From NCBI GenBank assembly GCA_028571685.1, contig CM053144.1:98238171-98302170 (forward strand): a DNA stretch of 64,000 nt, written 5' to 3'. Below the pieces are notes generated by a model. The model did not search any database and was not told where the DNA came from. It was given only the letters and a program-made list of their open reading frames with translations. The DNA is from Heterohyrax brucei (taxonomy: Eukaryota; Chordata; Mammalia; Hyracoidea; Procaviidae). Made by a program: the position numbers and the translations under genes. Below are positions 21,572 through 32,310 of this stretch, piece after piece; position 1 is the stretch's first letter, and every line of letters begins with the position of its first letter.

Positions 21572-21775
21572 CAGGAGTCCTTGGGTGGTGCAAATTATTG
21601 AGTGCCTAGATGCTAACCATAAACTTGGCAGTCTGAACACACCCAGAGCCCCTCAAAAGAAAGGCCTGGAAGTGATCTACTTTCAAAAAATCACAGCTGT
21701 CAAAAATTACAGGGAGTGCAGTTCTACCCTAAAACACATGGGGTCACCATGAGATGAATGGGAACCTATTTGGCT
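21572..21775 (+). repeat. AfroSINE, long subtype
   Basis: Starts 'caggagtccttgggtggtgc', the head of the long subtype, then 'cctagatgctaacc', 'agaaaggcctggaagtgatc' and 'gcagttctaccctaaaacac', ending in a T-rich tail. The B box is mutated. Confidence 0.85.
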
Positions 21776-21871
21776 TTTTTTAAAAGTTGCTCACTCGTTT
21801 TTAAAATAAGTAAATAATCTCTTAACAGGCATTAAATAATGTGCCCTTGGTCATACAGCAGTTCATTTGAA

Positions 21872-22033
21872 CCTAAAAACCCACTGCAGTCAAGTCAGTT
21901 CTAACTCATAGTGAACCTGAATGACAGAGTATTAACTGCCCCGTATCAAATCCCAGGAACACCTGGTGCATTCAAACTGCCAGTCTTTTGGTTAGCAGAC
22001 ACAGCTCATAACCACTATGTCACCAGAATCCGA
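21872..22033 (-). repeat. AfroSINE, inverted
   Basis: Complement order visible: 'ctgcagtcaagtcagttcta', 'agagtattaactgccccgta', 'acctggtgcattcaaactgc', 'cttttggttagcagacacag' and 'ccactatgtcaccag'. Full length by eye. Confidence 0.88.
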
Positions 22034-22589
22034 ATCTAGGTTTACAAAATTCCAAAGCTTGCTGTATTATACAATGAACTGAGCATACATATGGCCCTTG
22101 CCTTAAAGGCCCAACATGATCATAAACCTAAAAATGTAGAGTGTTTCAACTCTTAAAAAATCTTCAGTGGGAACCAAACAGCTAGAATCGGCCCTTTGAG
22201 AATATTATTTGATTAAAGATTTTCTTCTGCCTTGGTATAATGCACTTTTAATTGTCTTAATGTACATTGATTTAAAAAAAACTTTATGGAGAAAGAAATC
22301 ACCATATACAAACAGAAGGTGATGGCATCATAATATAGATGCAAATATAATATCAGGGAAATAGCTTGGGAAGAAAATAAGAAACACGCAGAGGAGACGT
22401 GAATCTACGAAGACTAATAATGATGATAACATCTAAGAAGTGTCTCAAAGGAGAAACTGTAAGAGGTGGAAATTGGAGGCATTCCAGTTTCAAATTATAG
22501 TGTGAATCAGTAGAGATACACAACAGTAAGTGATATTTCAGTAAGTGACGTTTCTATAGCAGTCTATTTACGTCAGGCATAGTCCTAAG

Positions 22590-22800
22590 TCCTTTATATA
22601 TATTCATTCATTCATTCAGTTCTCACTATTATCTCATAAAGTAGGTACTAAAATTATCCTTATTTATGAAGAATAAGAAATTGAAGCATAGAAAAGTTTG
22701 AATAACTTGCTGAAAGCTACATAGCTAGTAATAAGCACAATCAGGATTTAAACCTGGGGCATGTAGCTCCAAACTCTAGATTCTTAAGTGTTCTCCATAA
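22590..22800 (-). repeat. MIR SINE, inverted
   Basis: Recognisable MIR complement: 'ctcataaagtaggtactaaa', 'aagaaattgaagcatagaaa', 'agctacatagctagtaataa' and 'caggatttaaacctggggca'. The order from 3' end to tRNA-like head fits an inverted copy. Confidence 0.8.
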
Positions 22801-23407
22801 CTAACACAAGACTTACTTGGGACTGACGCACAGTCAGCAATTGGTGAAGATGAATAAAAGGATGCCAAATTTAAAGGGGTGGACTGTGGCTAGAGGACAA
22901 GGGCCCTGAATGTCACTCTGAGTCACCTAGTTTTCACTCTTTAAGTAGTACACAAAGTTATTTGAAAGTAAAGATATCATATTCAAGCGTTGTCTTTCAG
23001 AAAGATTTGTTAGGTTGATCTGTGGAAAATGGACTGCAAAGAGAATACTAGAGGAAGAAGTTTCAAAACATTCATTGAGAAGATTCTCTGAAGGTGCAGT
23101 GAGAAACAAAAAGATGAGCTATTATCAGTTAAAACAAAAAGATGGTATAAGATGATACAAGAGGTATCATCTCCAAAACTTCTCACTGAAGCATCATACT
23201 CAAGACTTTTAGAAGTTGCATCTCCCTTTGGAACTTATGTGTTCAGTAGAAAATGTTCCCGTCAGCATTTTCCACAGAATCATACTTTTATATCTGTAGA
23301 TTCAATTTATGACTTATTGTCCCTTCAATGGAGATCTTCAGAAAGAAATTCAGACAAAGTAACTTTTACTAATAAAACAAGAAGAAAAAAGGAAAAAAAA
23401 AAAAAAA
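22801..23407. other. Unique DNA, no gene seen
   Basis: No gene or repeat recognised. An A-rich run at 23390-23407 adjoins the following SINE. An 88-codon frame ends in Lys-rich sequence coded by that run and was rejected. Confidence 0.5.
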
Positions 23408-23541
23408 CACTGCTGTAGAGTCAGTTCTGACTCTTAGCAACCCTAGATGACACAGTAGGGTTTCTGCAGAGTGCCTAGTGGGTTTGCAATGTGAATCTTT
23501 TGGCTAGCAGCTGTAGCTATTAACCACTAAGCTACCAAGCC
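23408..23541 (-). repeat. AfroSINE, inverted
   Basis: Complement of SINE: 'gtagagtcagttctgactct', a shortened body, then 'cttttggctagcagctgtag' and 'taaccactaagctacca'. The middle has lost about 15 bases. Confidence 0.82.
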
Positions 23542-23599
23542 AGAAAAGAACATAAATAGCATAGTTTAGTTTTCTCATGAGAAAGAGCATGGTTTTAAT

Positions 23600-23671
23600 A
23601 ACAGTAAAAATTATCCTAAGTATTGGACAAATAATATATGAAAAGTGCTTAGCACAGTGCCTGACATACAA
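23600..23671 (+). repeat. MIR 3' fragment
   Basis: Old fragment with 'gaaaagtgcttagcacagtg' and 'cctgacata', the MIR 3' wording. Short and diverged. Confidence 0.5.
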
Positions 23672-23726
23672 TACCAAAAGAACAAAACTGCTGCCTTCAA
23701 GTCAATTTCAACTCATAGCAACAGGT
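23672..23726 (-). repeat. AfroSINE tail fragment, inverted
   Basis: Only the SINE 3' end survives (ctgctgccttcaagtcaatt tcaactcatagcaac). The RTE 5' end follows directly, so the RTE may have landed in this SINE. Confidence 0.6.
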
Positions 23727-26700
23727 ACTTAAAAATGAGCAGCTGCTTTATTACTACTGTTCCATTAGCACTTCATCCACAGTCTATTTCTTCAGAGCCA
23801 ACTCCTCTCAGAGGAACGCAGCAATGCTCACCAGTCCCCGTAAAGGAAGGTATCACTCAGCACTACCCTGATGGCAAGTCTGTCGGTTTGTCCCTCAGTG
23901 GGGTTTGCATTTACTGTTATGCTAGGAACTGTCATCAGTATTCAAATACCAGCAGACTGACCCATGATAGATGTGTTTCAGCTCAGCTTCCAAACTAAGA
24001 CAGACTAGGAAGAAGGACCCAGCAGTCTACTCCTGAAAAAATTAGCCATTGAAAACGTTATGAACAGCAGAGGAATATTGTTTGATGTAGTGTAGAAAGG
24101 TGATCCCCTCAAGTTGGAAGGCACTCAAAGTATGACTCGGCAAGAGCTGCCTTCTCCTTAAAGAAGACGGAGTCAAGCTTTTGGCACACTAATTTGCTTA
24201 TGTGGCCCAACTCAAAAGGGGAATAAACAGCTGCAAACATGCATTAATAATCAGAATGTGGAATGTGCAGAGTATAAGCTTAGGTAAATTAGAAATTGTC
24301 CAAAATTAAATAGAATGCATAGACATCAATATCCTAGAGATTAGTAGGCTGAAATGAACTGGTATTGGCCATTTTAAACCTAACAATCCTACAGTCTATT
24401 ATGCCGGGAATGACAACTTGAAGAGGAATGGCATTGCATTCCCCACCAAAAGGAACAGTTCAAGTTCTATCCTAAAGTACAATGCTGTCTGTGTTAGTAT
24501 AATATCCACATGCCAACCAAGAAAATGAATTAATACAACTATCATCCAAATTAACCTACCAACCACTAAATCAAAGCTAAAAAAAATTAAAGATTTTATA
24601 CTAACTTCTGTAGTATGAAATTGATCAAACCTGCAATCAAGACTGCACTGATACGGAATGCAAAAGCTAGAAATAGAGAAATCAGCATTGAGAAAATATA
24701 GTCTTAGTGACAGGAATGATGCCGAAGACTGTGTGATTTAGAATTTTCTAAGACCAATAACTTCTTTATTGAAAATACCATTTTTCAACAGCTTAAAACT
24801 GTGACTTTACATGCAGACGTCACCAGACAGAAGACACTGGGATCAAACCAACTACATCCGTGGAAAGAGACAAAGGGAATCTCAGCATCTTTAGTAAGAA
24901 CAAGATCACAGGCCAACTGCGGAACAATCAATTGCTCTCATACACAAGTTCAAGTGAGCTGACGAAAGTTAGACTAAGTCAACAAAAATCAAAGTACAAC
25001 GTTGAGCATATCCCACCTGAGTTTAGATAACATCTCACGAAAAGATTTGATACACTGAACACTAATGACCAAAGGCCAAACAAGTTGTGGAATGGTATCA
25101 AGGACATTATACATACATACATGAAGAAAGCAAGAGATCATTAAAAAGACAGGAAAGAAAGACCAAAACGGATATCAGAAGAGACACTGAAACTTGCCCT
25201 TGAATGTCAAACAGCTAAAGCAAAAGGAAGAAATGAAGTAAAAGAGCTAACAGAAGATTTCAAAGGGCTGCTCAGGAAGACAAAGTAAAATATTATAATG
25301 ATGTGTTAGCAAGCCAAAAGGGATAAATATGCTCAATATTTTTCAAGCTGAATAAACAAAAAAGTATTAAGCTTTAAGTTGCAATACTGAATGAGTCTAT
25401 GGACAAAACACTAAAAAACAGGGGAAATATAAAAAAATGGTAGCCATGCACACAGTCACTGTGCCAAGAATAACTAGCCCACATTCAACCATTTTAGGAG
25501 GCAGTATATGATCGAGAACTGATGGTTTGAACAAGGAAGTTCAAGCTGCATTGAAAACACTGGCAAAAACAAAACAAGACTCCAGGATTTGATGAACAAT
25601 TGAGACATTTCATCACACAAATTCAGCTCCAAAAGTGCTCACTTGTCTTTGTCAAGACATGTGGAAGACAGATAGCTGGTCAATCAACTAGAAGAGTAAA
25701 TTTTTGCCTATTTTCAAGAAAAGTGACCAACAGAATGTGGAATGTATCAAACGATATCATGAATACCACCAAATCACCAAACCAAACCCACTGCTGTCAA
25801 GTCAATTCCAACTAATAGTGACCCCATAGACAGAGGAGAAATGCCCGTAGAGTTGCCAAGGAGTGCCTGACGGATTTGAACTGCCAGGTTTCATGGTCAG
25901 CAGCGGTAGCACTTAACCACTATATCACCAGCGTTTCCACTAACATCACAGGCAACTAAATTTTACTGAAGGTCATTCAAAAGTAGTTGCAGCACCATAT
26001 GGACAGGGAACTTGCAGAAAGTCAAGTCAGATTCAGAAGAATGTATGGAACCAGGGATATATATCATTGTTGGTATCAAAAGCATCCTGGCTGAAAGCAG
26101 CGAATACCAGAAAGATATTTACCTTTGCTTTATTGGCTAGCCAAAGACATTTAATTGTGTGGGTCATAACAAATTATGGATCATATTGCAAAGAATGAGA
26201 ATTATAGAATATTTAAGCACTGTGTAGTTTAAAGTCAGGAAAGGCTGTGTCAGGGTTTTATCATTTCATCATATTTATGCATTCTGTGTGCTGAGCAAAT
26301 AATCTGAGACTTGGACTATTAAAAGAACAGGGCAGCAGAATTGGAAGAAGACTCATTAACAGCCTGTGTTATGCAAATGAAGTGACGTTCCTGGTTGAAA
26401 CTGGGAAACATTTGAAGCACTTACTGATGAAAATCAAAGCCTTCAGTATGGATTCCACCACAACACAAAGAAAACAAACATTGTTACAATTTGAAAAATA
26501 AGCAACATTATGATAACAAAGAACAAAGTTTTCAAACATTTAATATTACTTGTATTCCAGAAGTAATACTAATAGAAGCAGCAGTCAAGAAATCAAATGA
26601 CACATTTTGCTGGGGGGATCTGCTGCAAAAGAACACTTTAACGTGTTAAGAAGCAAAGATATCACTTTGAAGACTGAGGTCACTTACTAAAATTTACGGT

Positions 26701-27121
26701 GTTTTTAATCACCTCATAGACATGGGAAAGCTAGGTAATGCATAAGGAAGACTGAAGAAACGACTCTGAGTTGCAGTGTTGGTGAGGAATATAGAATATA
26801 ACATAGACTCCTAAAAGAATGAAAAAAATCTGTCTTGGAAGAAGTACAGCCAGTATGTTCCCTAGAAGTGAGGATAACAAGACTTCATCTTCCAAACTTG
26901 GAACGTGTTATCAGAGGAACCAGTCCCTGGGGAAGGCTAATATACCTGTTACGATGGAGAATCTGCAGAAAACAGGAAGACCCTCAATGAGATAGACTGA
27001 CACAGTGCCTGCAATAGGCTCCAGCACCAATCATGAAGACGGCACAGGACCAGTCAGTGATTTATTCTGTTGTGCCCAGGTTGTGACACGAGTCAGAACA
27101 GACTCAAAAGCATCTGATAAC
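23726..27121 (+). mobile_element. RTE-type LINE, near full length
   Basis: The most complete RTE copy in the window. A 5' UTR of about 0.5 kb holds 'tggcaagtctgtcggtttgt' and 'ctaagacagactaggaagaa'. The ORF start region follows near 24255 (gaatgtggaatgtgcagagt), then endonuclease remnants (ggaatgacaacttgaagagg), the pre-RT linker, reverse transcriptase (about 25990-26400) and a 3' domain, ending with 'agtcagaacagactcaaaag' and 'ctgataacaata'. An RTE encodes one protein with apurinic endonuclease and reverse transcriptase. Here many stops and frameshifts leave no frame above about 70 codons. A SINE is inserted at 25776-25938. Confidence 0.88.
25776..25938 (-). repeat. AfroSINE inserted in RTE
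   Basis: Full inverted copy: 'accaaacccactgctgtcaa', 'gagttgccaaggagtgcctg', 'tcagcagcggtagcacttaa' and 'ccactatatcaccagcgttt'. It interrupts the RTE reading frame before the reverse transcriptase region, so it is younger than the RTE copy. Confidence 0.88.
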
Positions 27122-27126
27122 AATAT

Positions 27127-27166
27127 GCCTGGGTGGTGCAGTGGTTGAGAGTTAATGCTAGCCATT
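27127..27166 (+). repeat. AfroSINE head fragment
   Basis: Only the 5' head 'gcctgggtggtgcagtggtt' with a following A-box-like stretch is present. It is cut off by an inverted SINE, giving a head-to-head pair. Confidence 0.6.
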
Positions 27167-27167
27167 A

Positions 27168-27330
27168 AAACTAAAAGCCAAACCCACTGCCATCAAGTAG
27201 ATTCTGACTCATAGCCATCCAATATGTCGGAGTAGAATTGCCCCAGAGAGGTTCCAAGGAGTGCCTGGTAATTTGAACTGCCAACTTTTCAGTTAGCAAA
27301 TGTAACACTTAACCACTATGCCACCAGGGT
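27168..27330 (-). repeat. AfroSINE, inverted
   Basis: Complete complement: 'agccaaacccactgccatca', 'ggttccaaggagtgcctggt', 'ttttcagttagcaaatgtaa' and 'accactatgccaccagggtt'. Confidence 0.88.
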
Positions 27331-27332
27331 TA

Positions 27333-28473
27333 GAGAAACACAAATAAAAACCACATTGAGACAGTATGTCACTTCAGCATTACTGGCATGCATTAAAAAA
27401 AAAAGAAAAGAACAAATGCTGGATAGGATGCTGGGAGAATGAAATTCTTATGTACTGCTGGTAGGAATGTCAAAATGATGTGATCATTTTGGAAAACAAC
27501 ATGGCGCTTCCTTACGAAGCTAGAAATATGATACGACCCAGCAGTCCTAATACTTGGAGCATATTCCAGAGAAATAAGAGGCATCACATGAATAGACATA
27601 CGCACACCCATGTTCATTGCAGCATTGTTCACAATAGCAAAAAGATGGAAGTGACCTAGCTGTCCATCAACAGATGAATGGATAAACAAACTACAATATA
27701 CACACAGTGTACTATAAAAAACAACAAAAAATCTGAGAAACATTTCACAACATGGCTGAATCTGGAGGGCATTATGTTCAATGAAAGTCAATCACAAAAA
27801 GATAAACATTGTATGTCCACTACTATAAAAATTTATGAAAGTATTATATGCCCAAAGAGCAGCAGAGAAGGAAAAACACTAAACAGACAGTAATATAAGT
27901 GATGATTTTGGTGAAGGGTAAGGCAGTACACAATACTGGAAAAGACAAGGTCACAGAAGCTCTACAGATACATACAGATACATGTGGGGACCATGTTCTT
28001 GAGTAACTTCTAATTCGACTGGCACAAAATAGTGCATAAGAAAACGTTCTACATTTTACTTTAGTGAGTAGCACCTGGCTTCTGAAAGACTGTGAGTAGC
28101 CATCTAAGATTCTCCACCAGTCTCACCCAATCTGAAGCAAGGGACAGTGAAGAAAACAAAGTAAAAAAGAAAGATTAAGTCCAAAGGATTAATGGGGCAC
28201 AACTACCATGGCCTCCACCAGACTGAATCCGGTCCAGCTAGATGGTGCCGAGCTACCACCACTGACAGATCTGGCAAGGATCACAACAGGTGGTCCTGGA
28301 CAGAGCTAGAGAGAAATACAAAACAAAATTCTAACTCACAAAAAAAAAAAAAAAAAAAAAGACCAGACTTACTGGCCCGACAGAAATTGAGAAACCCTGA
28401 GAGTACGGCTTGCAAACATCCTTTTAGCTCAGGAATGAAGTCACTCCTGAGATTCACCCTTTAGTCAAAGATT
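27333..28473 (+). mobile_element. LINE-1 3' end, left part of a split copy
   Basis: ORF2 C-terminal and 3' UTR sequence: 'ggaaaacaacatggcgcttc', 'cattgcagcattgttcacaa', 'ctgtccatcaacagatgaat', then 3' UTR blocks matching 15.8-16.5 kb, including a 20-base A run near 28340. It stops at 'ctttagtcaaagatt', where an inverted RTE begins, and resumes at 31413 with the same words ('agccaaagatt'). Confidence 0.88.
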
Positions 28474-28623
28474 GTTGCTGTTGTTGCTAGGTGCCCTTGA
28501 GTCAGTTTGGACTGACAGTGATGCTATGCACAACAGAACCAAACAGTGCCCGGTCTTGTGTCATGTCCACAATTGTTTTTATGCTTAAGCCGTTCATTCC
28601 AGCCACTGTGTCAGTCTATCTCA

Positions 28624-29140
28624 TGGTTTCAGTCAGCTAGTACTGCTCTAACGGAAATACCACAGAGTGAATGGCTTTGACCAAGGAAGGTTTACTCTAC
28701 ACAGTCTGGAAGGCTACAAGTCCAAATTTAGGATGTCCACTCCAGTGACTCTCCCCCTTGTCAGATCAGGAGGAAAGTCTGGTATTCCTGGTACTGCATC
28801 CGAGCATCTTGGCACAGGAACCTTGGGTCTGAAGGACACGCTCTTCTCCCGGTGCTGCTTTCCTGATGGTATGAGGTTCCCCATTCTCAGTTTGCTTCCC
28901 TTTCCTTTTACCTCTTACAGGATGAAACCATTAAGGGTGAGGCAAGTCATACTCCAGGGAAACTCCCTTCACAGTGGAGCAGGGAGGTGACACTATGAAG
29001 GGATTTACAGTCCCACCCTAATCCTTTAACACACAGCATAGGAAAATCAGAAAATGGAGGATAATCATAAAACACTGGGAATCACAGCCCAGCCACATGT
29101 CTACACACATTTTGGGGGGAACACAATTCAATCCATGGCA
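28624..29140 (-). mobile_element. Solo LTR, MaLR/ERVL type, inside RTE
   Basis: Inverted LTR from 'tggtttcagtcagctagtac' to 'cacaattcaatccatggca', TG...CA. The RTE sequence continues across it (gtcagtctatct to gttgagggtattcct). Four to five flanking bases (ctca/ctcg) are a probable duplication with one change. Closest by eye to the copy at 19794-20302. Confidence 0.88.
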
Positions 29141-29279
29141 CTCGTTGAGGGTATTCCTCTTTTTCACTAACTCTCCACTGTGCCAAGCTTGATGTCACCA
29201 GAGACTGATCCCTCCTGACAACCTGCCCAAAGTATGTAAGACACAGTCTGGCCATCTTTGCCTCCAAGGAGCACTCTGG

Positions 29280-29690
29280 TTATACTTCTTCCAGAACAGA
29301 TCTGTTTGTTCTTTTGGCAGTCCATGGTACATTCAATATTCTTCTCCAACACCATAATTGAAAGGCATCAATTCTCCTGTCTTCTCTGTTCTTTGTCCAG
29401 CTTTCACATACATATGATGTGATTGAAAATATCATGGCTTGGGTCAGGTGCACTTTAGTCTTCAAGGTAACATCTTTATTTTTCAATACTTTAAAGAAGC
29501 CCTTTGCAGTAGATTTTCCCAGTGCAATGCATCTTTTAGTTTCCTGACTGCTGCTTCCATGGGCACTGATTGTGGACACAAGTAAAACAAAATCCTTGAC
29601 AACCTCTCTCCCTTCTCCATTTATCATGAGGTTGGCTTGCTGATGCAGTTGTGAGGATTTTTGTTTTCTTGATGGTGAGGTACAGTCCAT
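29280..29690 (-). pseudogene. RTE 3' domain remnant
   Basis: A 136-codon frame of the RTE ORF downstream of the reverse transcriptase. It includes SSQETKRCIALGKSTAKGFF, then VLKNKDVTLKTKVHLTQAMI, and a CWRRILNVPWTAKRTN block. This C-terminal region is typical of RTE/BovB proteins. The upstream frame is shifted, so no full protein exists. Confidence 0.85.
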
Positions 29691-29860
29691 ACTGAAGGTT
29701 GTAGTCTTTGCTCTTCATCAGTTAAGCATTTTAAATCCTCTCCACTTCCAGCAAATAAGGTGGTGTCATCTGCATAACACAGGTTGTTAATGAGTCATCC
29801 ACCAATCCCGATGCTTCATTATTCATCATAAAATTCAGCTTCTCAGATTAGTTGCTCAAC

Positions 29861-30124
29861 CTACAGATTGAAAAGGTATGATGAAAGGATACAACCCTGA
29901 TGTACACCTTTCCTGACTTTAAACCATTTAGTGTCCCCGTGTTCTGTTTGCAAAACTGCCTCTTGATCTACATACAGAATCTTTAAGAGCACAGTTAAGA
30001 GTTCTGGAATCCCCATTCTCAGTAATGTTAGCCATAATTTGTTATGATCCACACAGTGAAATGCCTTTGCATAGTCAATGAAACACAGGTAAACATCTTT
30101 CTGGCATTCTTTGCTTTCAGCCAA
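29861..30124 (-). pseudogene. RTE reverse transcriptase core remnant
   Basis: An 87-codon frame with LCFIDYAKAFHCVDHNKLW (catalytic Asp block; His replaces Asp in the usual FDCVD) followed by VRKGVHQGCILSSYLFNL, the conserved block before the YADD motif. The YADD part lies outside the frame. Confidence 0.87.
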
Positions 30125-30846
30125 GATGCATCTGACATCAGCAGTGATATCCCTGGTTCTACATCCTATTCTGAATCCAGCTTGAATTTCTGGCAGCTCC
30201 TTGTCAATAAACTATTGCAGTACTTTTGAATGATTTTGAGAAAAATTTTACTTGCATGTGCTATTAATATTGTTTAGTAATTTCTGCATTCAATTGGATC
30301 ACTTTTCTCTGGAATGGGCATAAGTATGGATCTCTTGTAGTCAGTTGGCCAGGTAACTGTCCTTCAAATTTCTTGGCATAGATTAGTACACAGTTTCAAT
30401 GTTGCATCTGTTTGTTTAAATATCTCATTTGATATTCTTGGCTGGCTGATATTCTATCAATTCCTGGAGCTTTGATTTTCACCAATGTCTTCAATGCAGC
30501 TTCAACTTCTTCCTTTAGTACCACCAGTTCCAGATCATATGCTACCTCTTCAAATAGCTAAACTTCAACCAGTTCTTTCTGGTGTAATGATTCTGTATGT
30601 TCCTTCCATCTTCTTCTGATGTTCCCTCAGTTGTTGAATACTTTCTCTGTAGAATCCTTCGTTATTGAAACCCAAGGCTTGAATTTTTCCTTCAGTTCTT
30701 TCAACTCAAGAAATGCAGAATGTGTTCTTCTCTTTTGATTTTCTATTTCCAGCTTTTTTGCATATGTCATTATAATACTTTATTTTCTCTTCTTGAGCTG
30801 CCCTTTAAAATCTTCTGTTTAGTTCTTTTACTGCATCATTCCTTCC

Positions 30847-31128
30847 TTATGCTTTAGCTGCTCGATGTTTGAGAGCATGTTTCAGAGTCTCTTCTGACAT
30901 CCAACTTGCTGTTTTCTTTCTTTCTTCTCTTTTTAATGACCTCTTGCTCTCTTTATGGATGATGTCATTCCACAATTCATCTGGTCTTCGGTCATTAGTA
31001 TTCAATACCTCAAATTTGTTACTGAGATGGTCTCTAAACTCAGGTGGGATATAGTCAAGGTCATACTTTGGCTCTTGTGGACTTGTTCTAATTTTCTTCA
31101 GTTTCAATTTAAATTTGTATATGAGCAA
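30847..31128 (-). pseudogene. RTE linker-region remnant
   Basis: A 93-codon frame from between the endonuclease and reverse transcriptase: YDLDYIPPEFRDHLSNKFEV, then DDRRPDELWND-like wording (NDRRPDELWNDIIHKESKRS) and TLKHALKHRAAKA. Matches the sequence order in the copy at 25.0-25.2 kb. Confidence 0.82.
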
Positions 31129-31412
31129 TTGATGATCTGTTCCACAGTCAGCATCTGGTCTCGTTCTGACTTCTGATATGCAGCTTTTCCATTGTCTTTT
31201 TCCACATATGTAGTTGATTTTATTCCTGAGTATTCAGTCTGGTGAGGTTCTTGTGTACAGTCACCGTTTGTACTGGTTAAAAAAAGGTATTTGCAGTGAG
31301 GAAGTTGTTAGGCTTGCAACAGTCTAGTATGAGATCTCTGGTATTTTCCAGCTACTACTGATCCCTCTTTGTGTCGAACTTTTGCATTCCAATAACCAGT
31401 AATTATCAGTGC

Positions 31413-31662
31413 ATCCAGCCAAAGATTAGACAGACCCATAAAGAAAAACAAGACTAAATGGGCACACCAGCCCAGGGGCAAGGACTAGCAGGCTGGAGAG
31501 GATGGGAAAGCTGGTTATAAGGAATCCAAGATCAAGAAGGGAGAGTGCTGATGTGTGATGGGGTTGTTAACCAACATCATAAAACAATGTTATCACCAGC
31601 TGTTTAATGAGAAGCTAGTTTGTTCTGTAAACCTTCATCTGAAAAACAATACAAAAAAAATG
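31413..31662 (+). mobile_element. LINE-1 3' UTR, right part of a split copy
   Basis: Continuation of the L1 broken at 28473: 'agccaaagattagacagacc', 'accagcccaggggcaaggac', 'gatggggttgttaaccaaca' and the end 'tgttctgtaaaccttcatct' with an A run. It aligns with 16545-16790 by eye. Confidence 0.9.
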
Positions 31663-31663
31663 A

Positions 31664-31780
31664 ATGCTGCTATCCAAAAAGTCAGCAGTTCACATCCACC
31701 AGCCACTCCTTGAAAACTCTATGGGGTAGTTCTAGTCTGCCTTACAGGGTTGTTATGAATCCCAGTTTACTCGCTGTTAA
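31664..31780 (+). repeat. AfroSINE, 5'-truncated
   Basis: Begins within the head ('gctgctatccaaaaagtcag') and continues 'cagttcacatccaccagcca', 'gaaaactctatggggtagtt' and a decayed tail. Confidence 0.78.
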
Positions 31781-31812
31781 TGTGTAATAGTAACAGCAAT
31801 GGCACACTGATT

Positions 31813-32008
31813 TCCAAGGAAACCTAGTTACACAAATACTTCAGTGTTTGGCTGCTAACTCCAAGGTTAGTAGTTCATTCCTACCCAGCACCTCCATGAT
31901 AGAATGAACTGGCAATCTGCTCTCATAAAAACTGTAGCCTAGAAAAACCTATGGGGCAGTTCTACTTGTCACATGTGGTCACATCATCTCCATAGCACCT
32001 GACAACCT
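31813..32008 (+). repeat. AfroSINE, long subtype
   Basis: Head 'ccaaggaaacctagttacac', region 'tttggctgctaactccaagg', insert 'aactgtagcctagaaaaacc' and 'tatggggcagttctacttgt', ending 'agcacctgacaacctgac'. Confidence 0.8.
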
Positions 32009-32113
32009 GACACATCATAGCATTTCCAATTCTTTAAGTGCTTCACATTTGTGTTGCCTTTTCTACCAACTAGTTGGCAGCTGATAGTCAACACAATTTT
32101 GAATTAAACAATA

Positions 32114-32310
32114 TACCAAACCTACTGCTGTCAAGTCAATTCCAACTTATAGTGACCCTATAGGACAAAGTTAGGACGCATTACTAGTATTACACTCCAG
32201 AGGGATTCCAAGGCTATAGTTTTTACAGAAGCAGACTGCCTCATCCTTCTCCTGTGAAGACACTGGCAGGTTCAAATCATCCACCTTTTGGTTAGCAGCC
32301 AAATGTTTAG
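32114..32310 (-). repeat. AfroSINE, long subtype, inverted
   Basis: Complement order 'accaaacctactgctgtcaa', an extra insert near 32175, 'ccaaggctatagtttttaca', 'gaagcagactgcctcatcct' and the head 'ccttttggttagcagccaaa'. Confidence 0.83.

Larger units (their letters stand above)
28474..31412 (-). mobile_element. RTE-type LINE inserted in L1, itself split by an LTR
   Basis: An inverted RTE with its tail at the left ('gttgctgttgttgctaggtg') and its 5' truncation near 31410, within the endonuclease region ('aaccagtaattatcagtgca' is the complement). It contains the 3' domain, reverse transcriptase and linker. Duplicated 'caaagatt' edges of the L1 host mark the target. A MaLR-type LTR occupies 28624-29140 within it. 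Frames surviving include 29280-29690, 29861-30124 and 30847-31128. Confidence 0.9.

Noticed and set aside
27393..27791. 132-codon minus-strand frame
   Set aside because: Antisense of L1 ORF2 C-terminal and 3' UTR sequence; begins or ends in homopolymer-coded residues.
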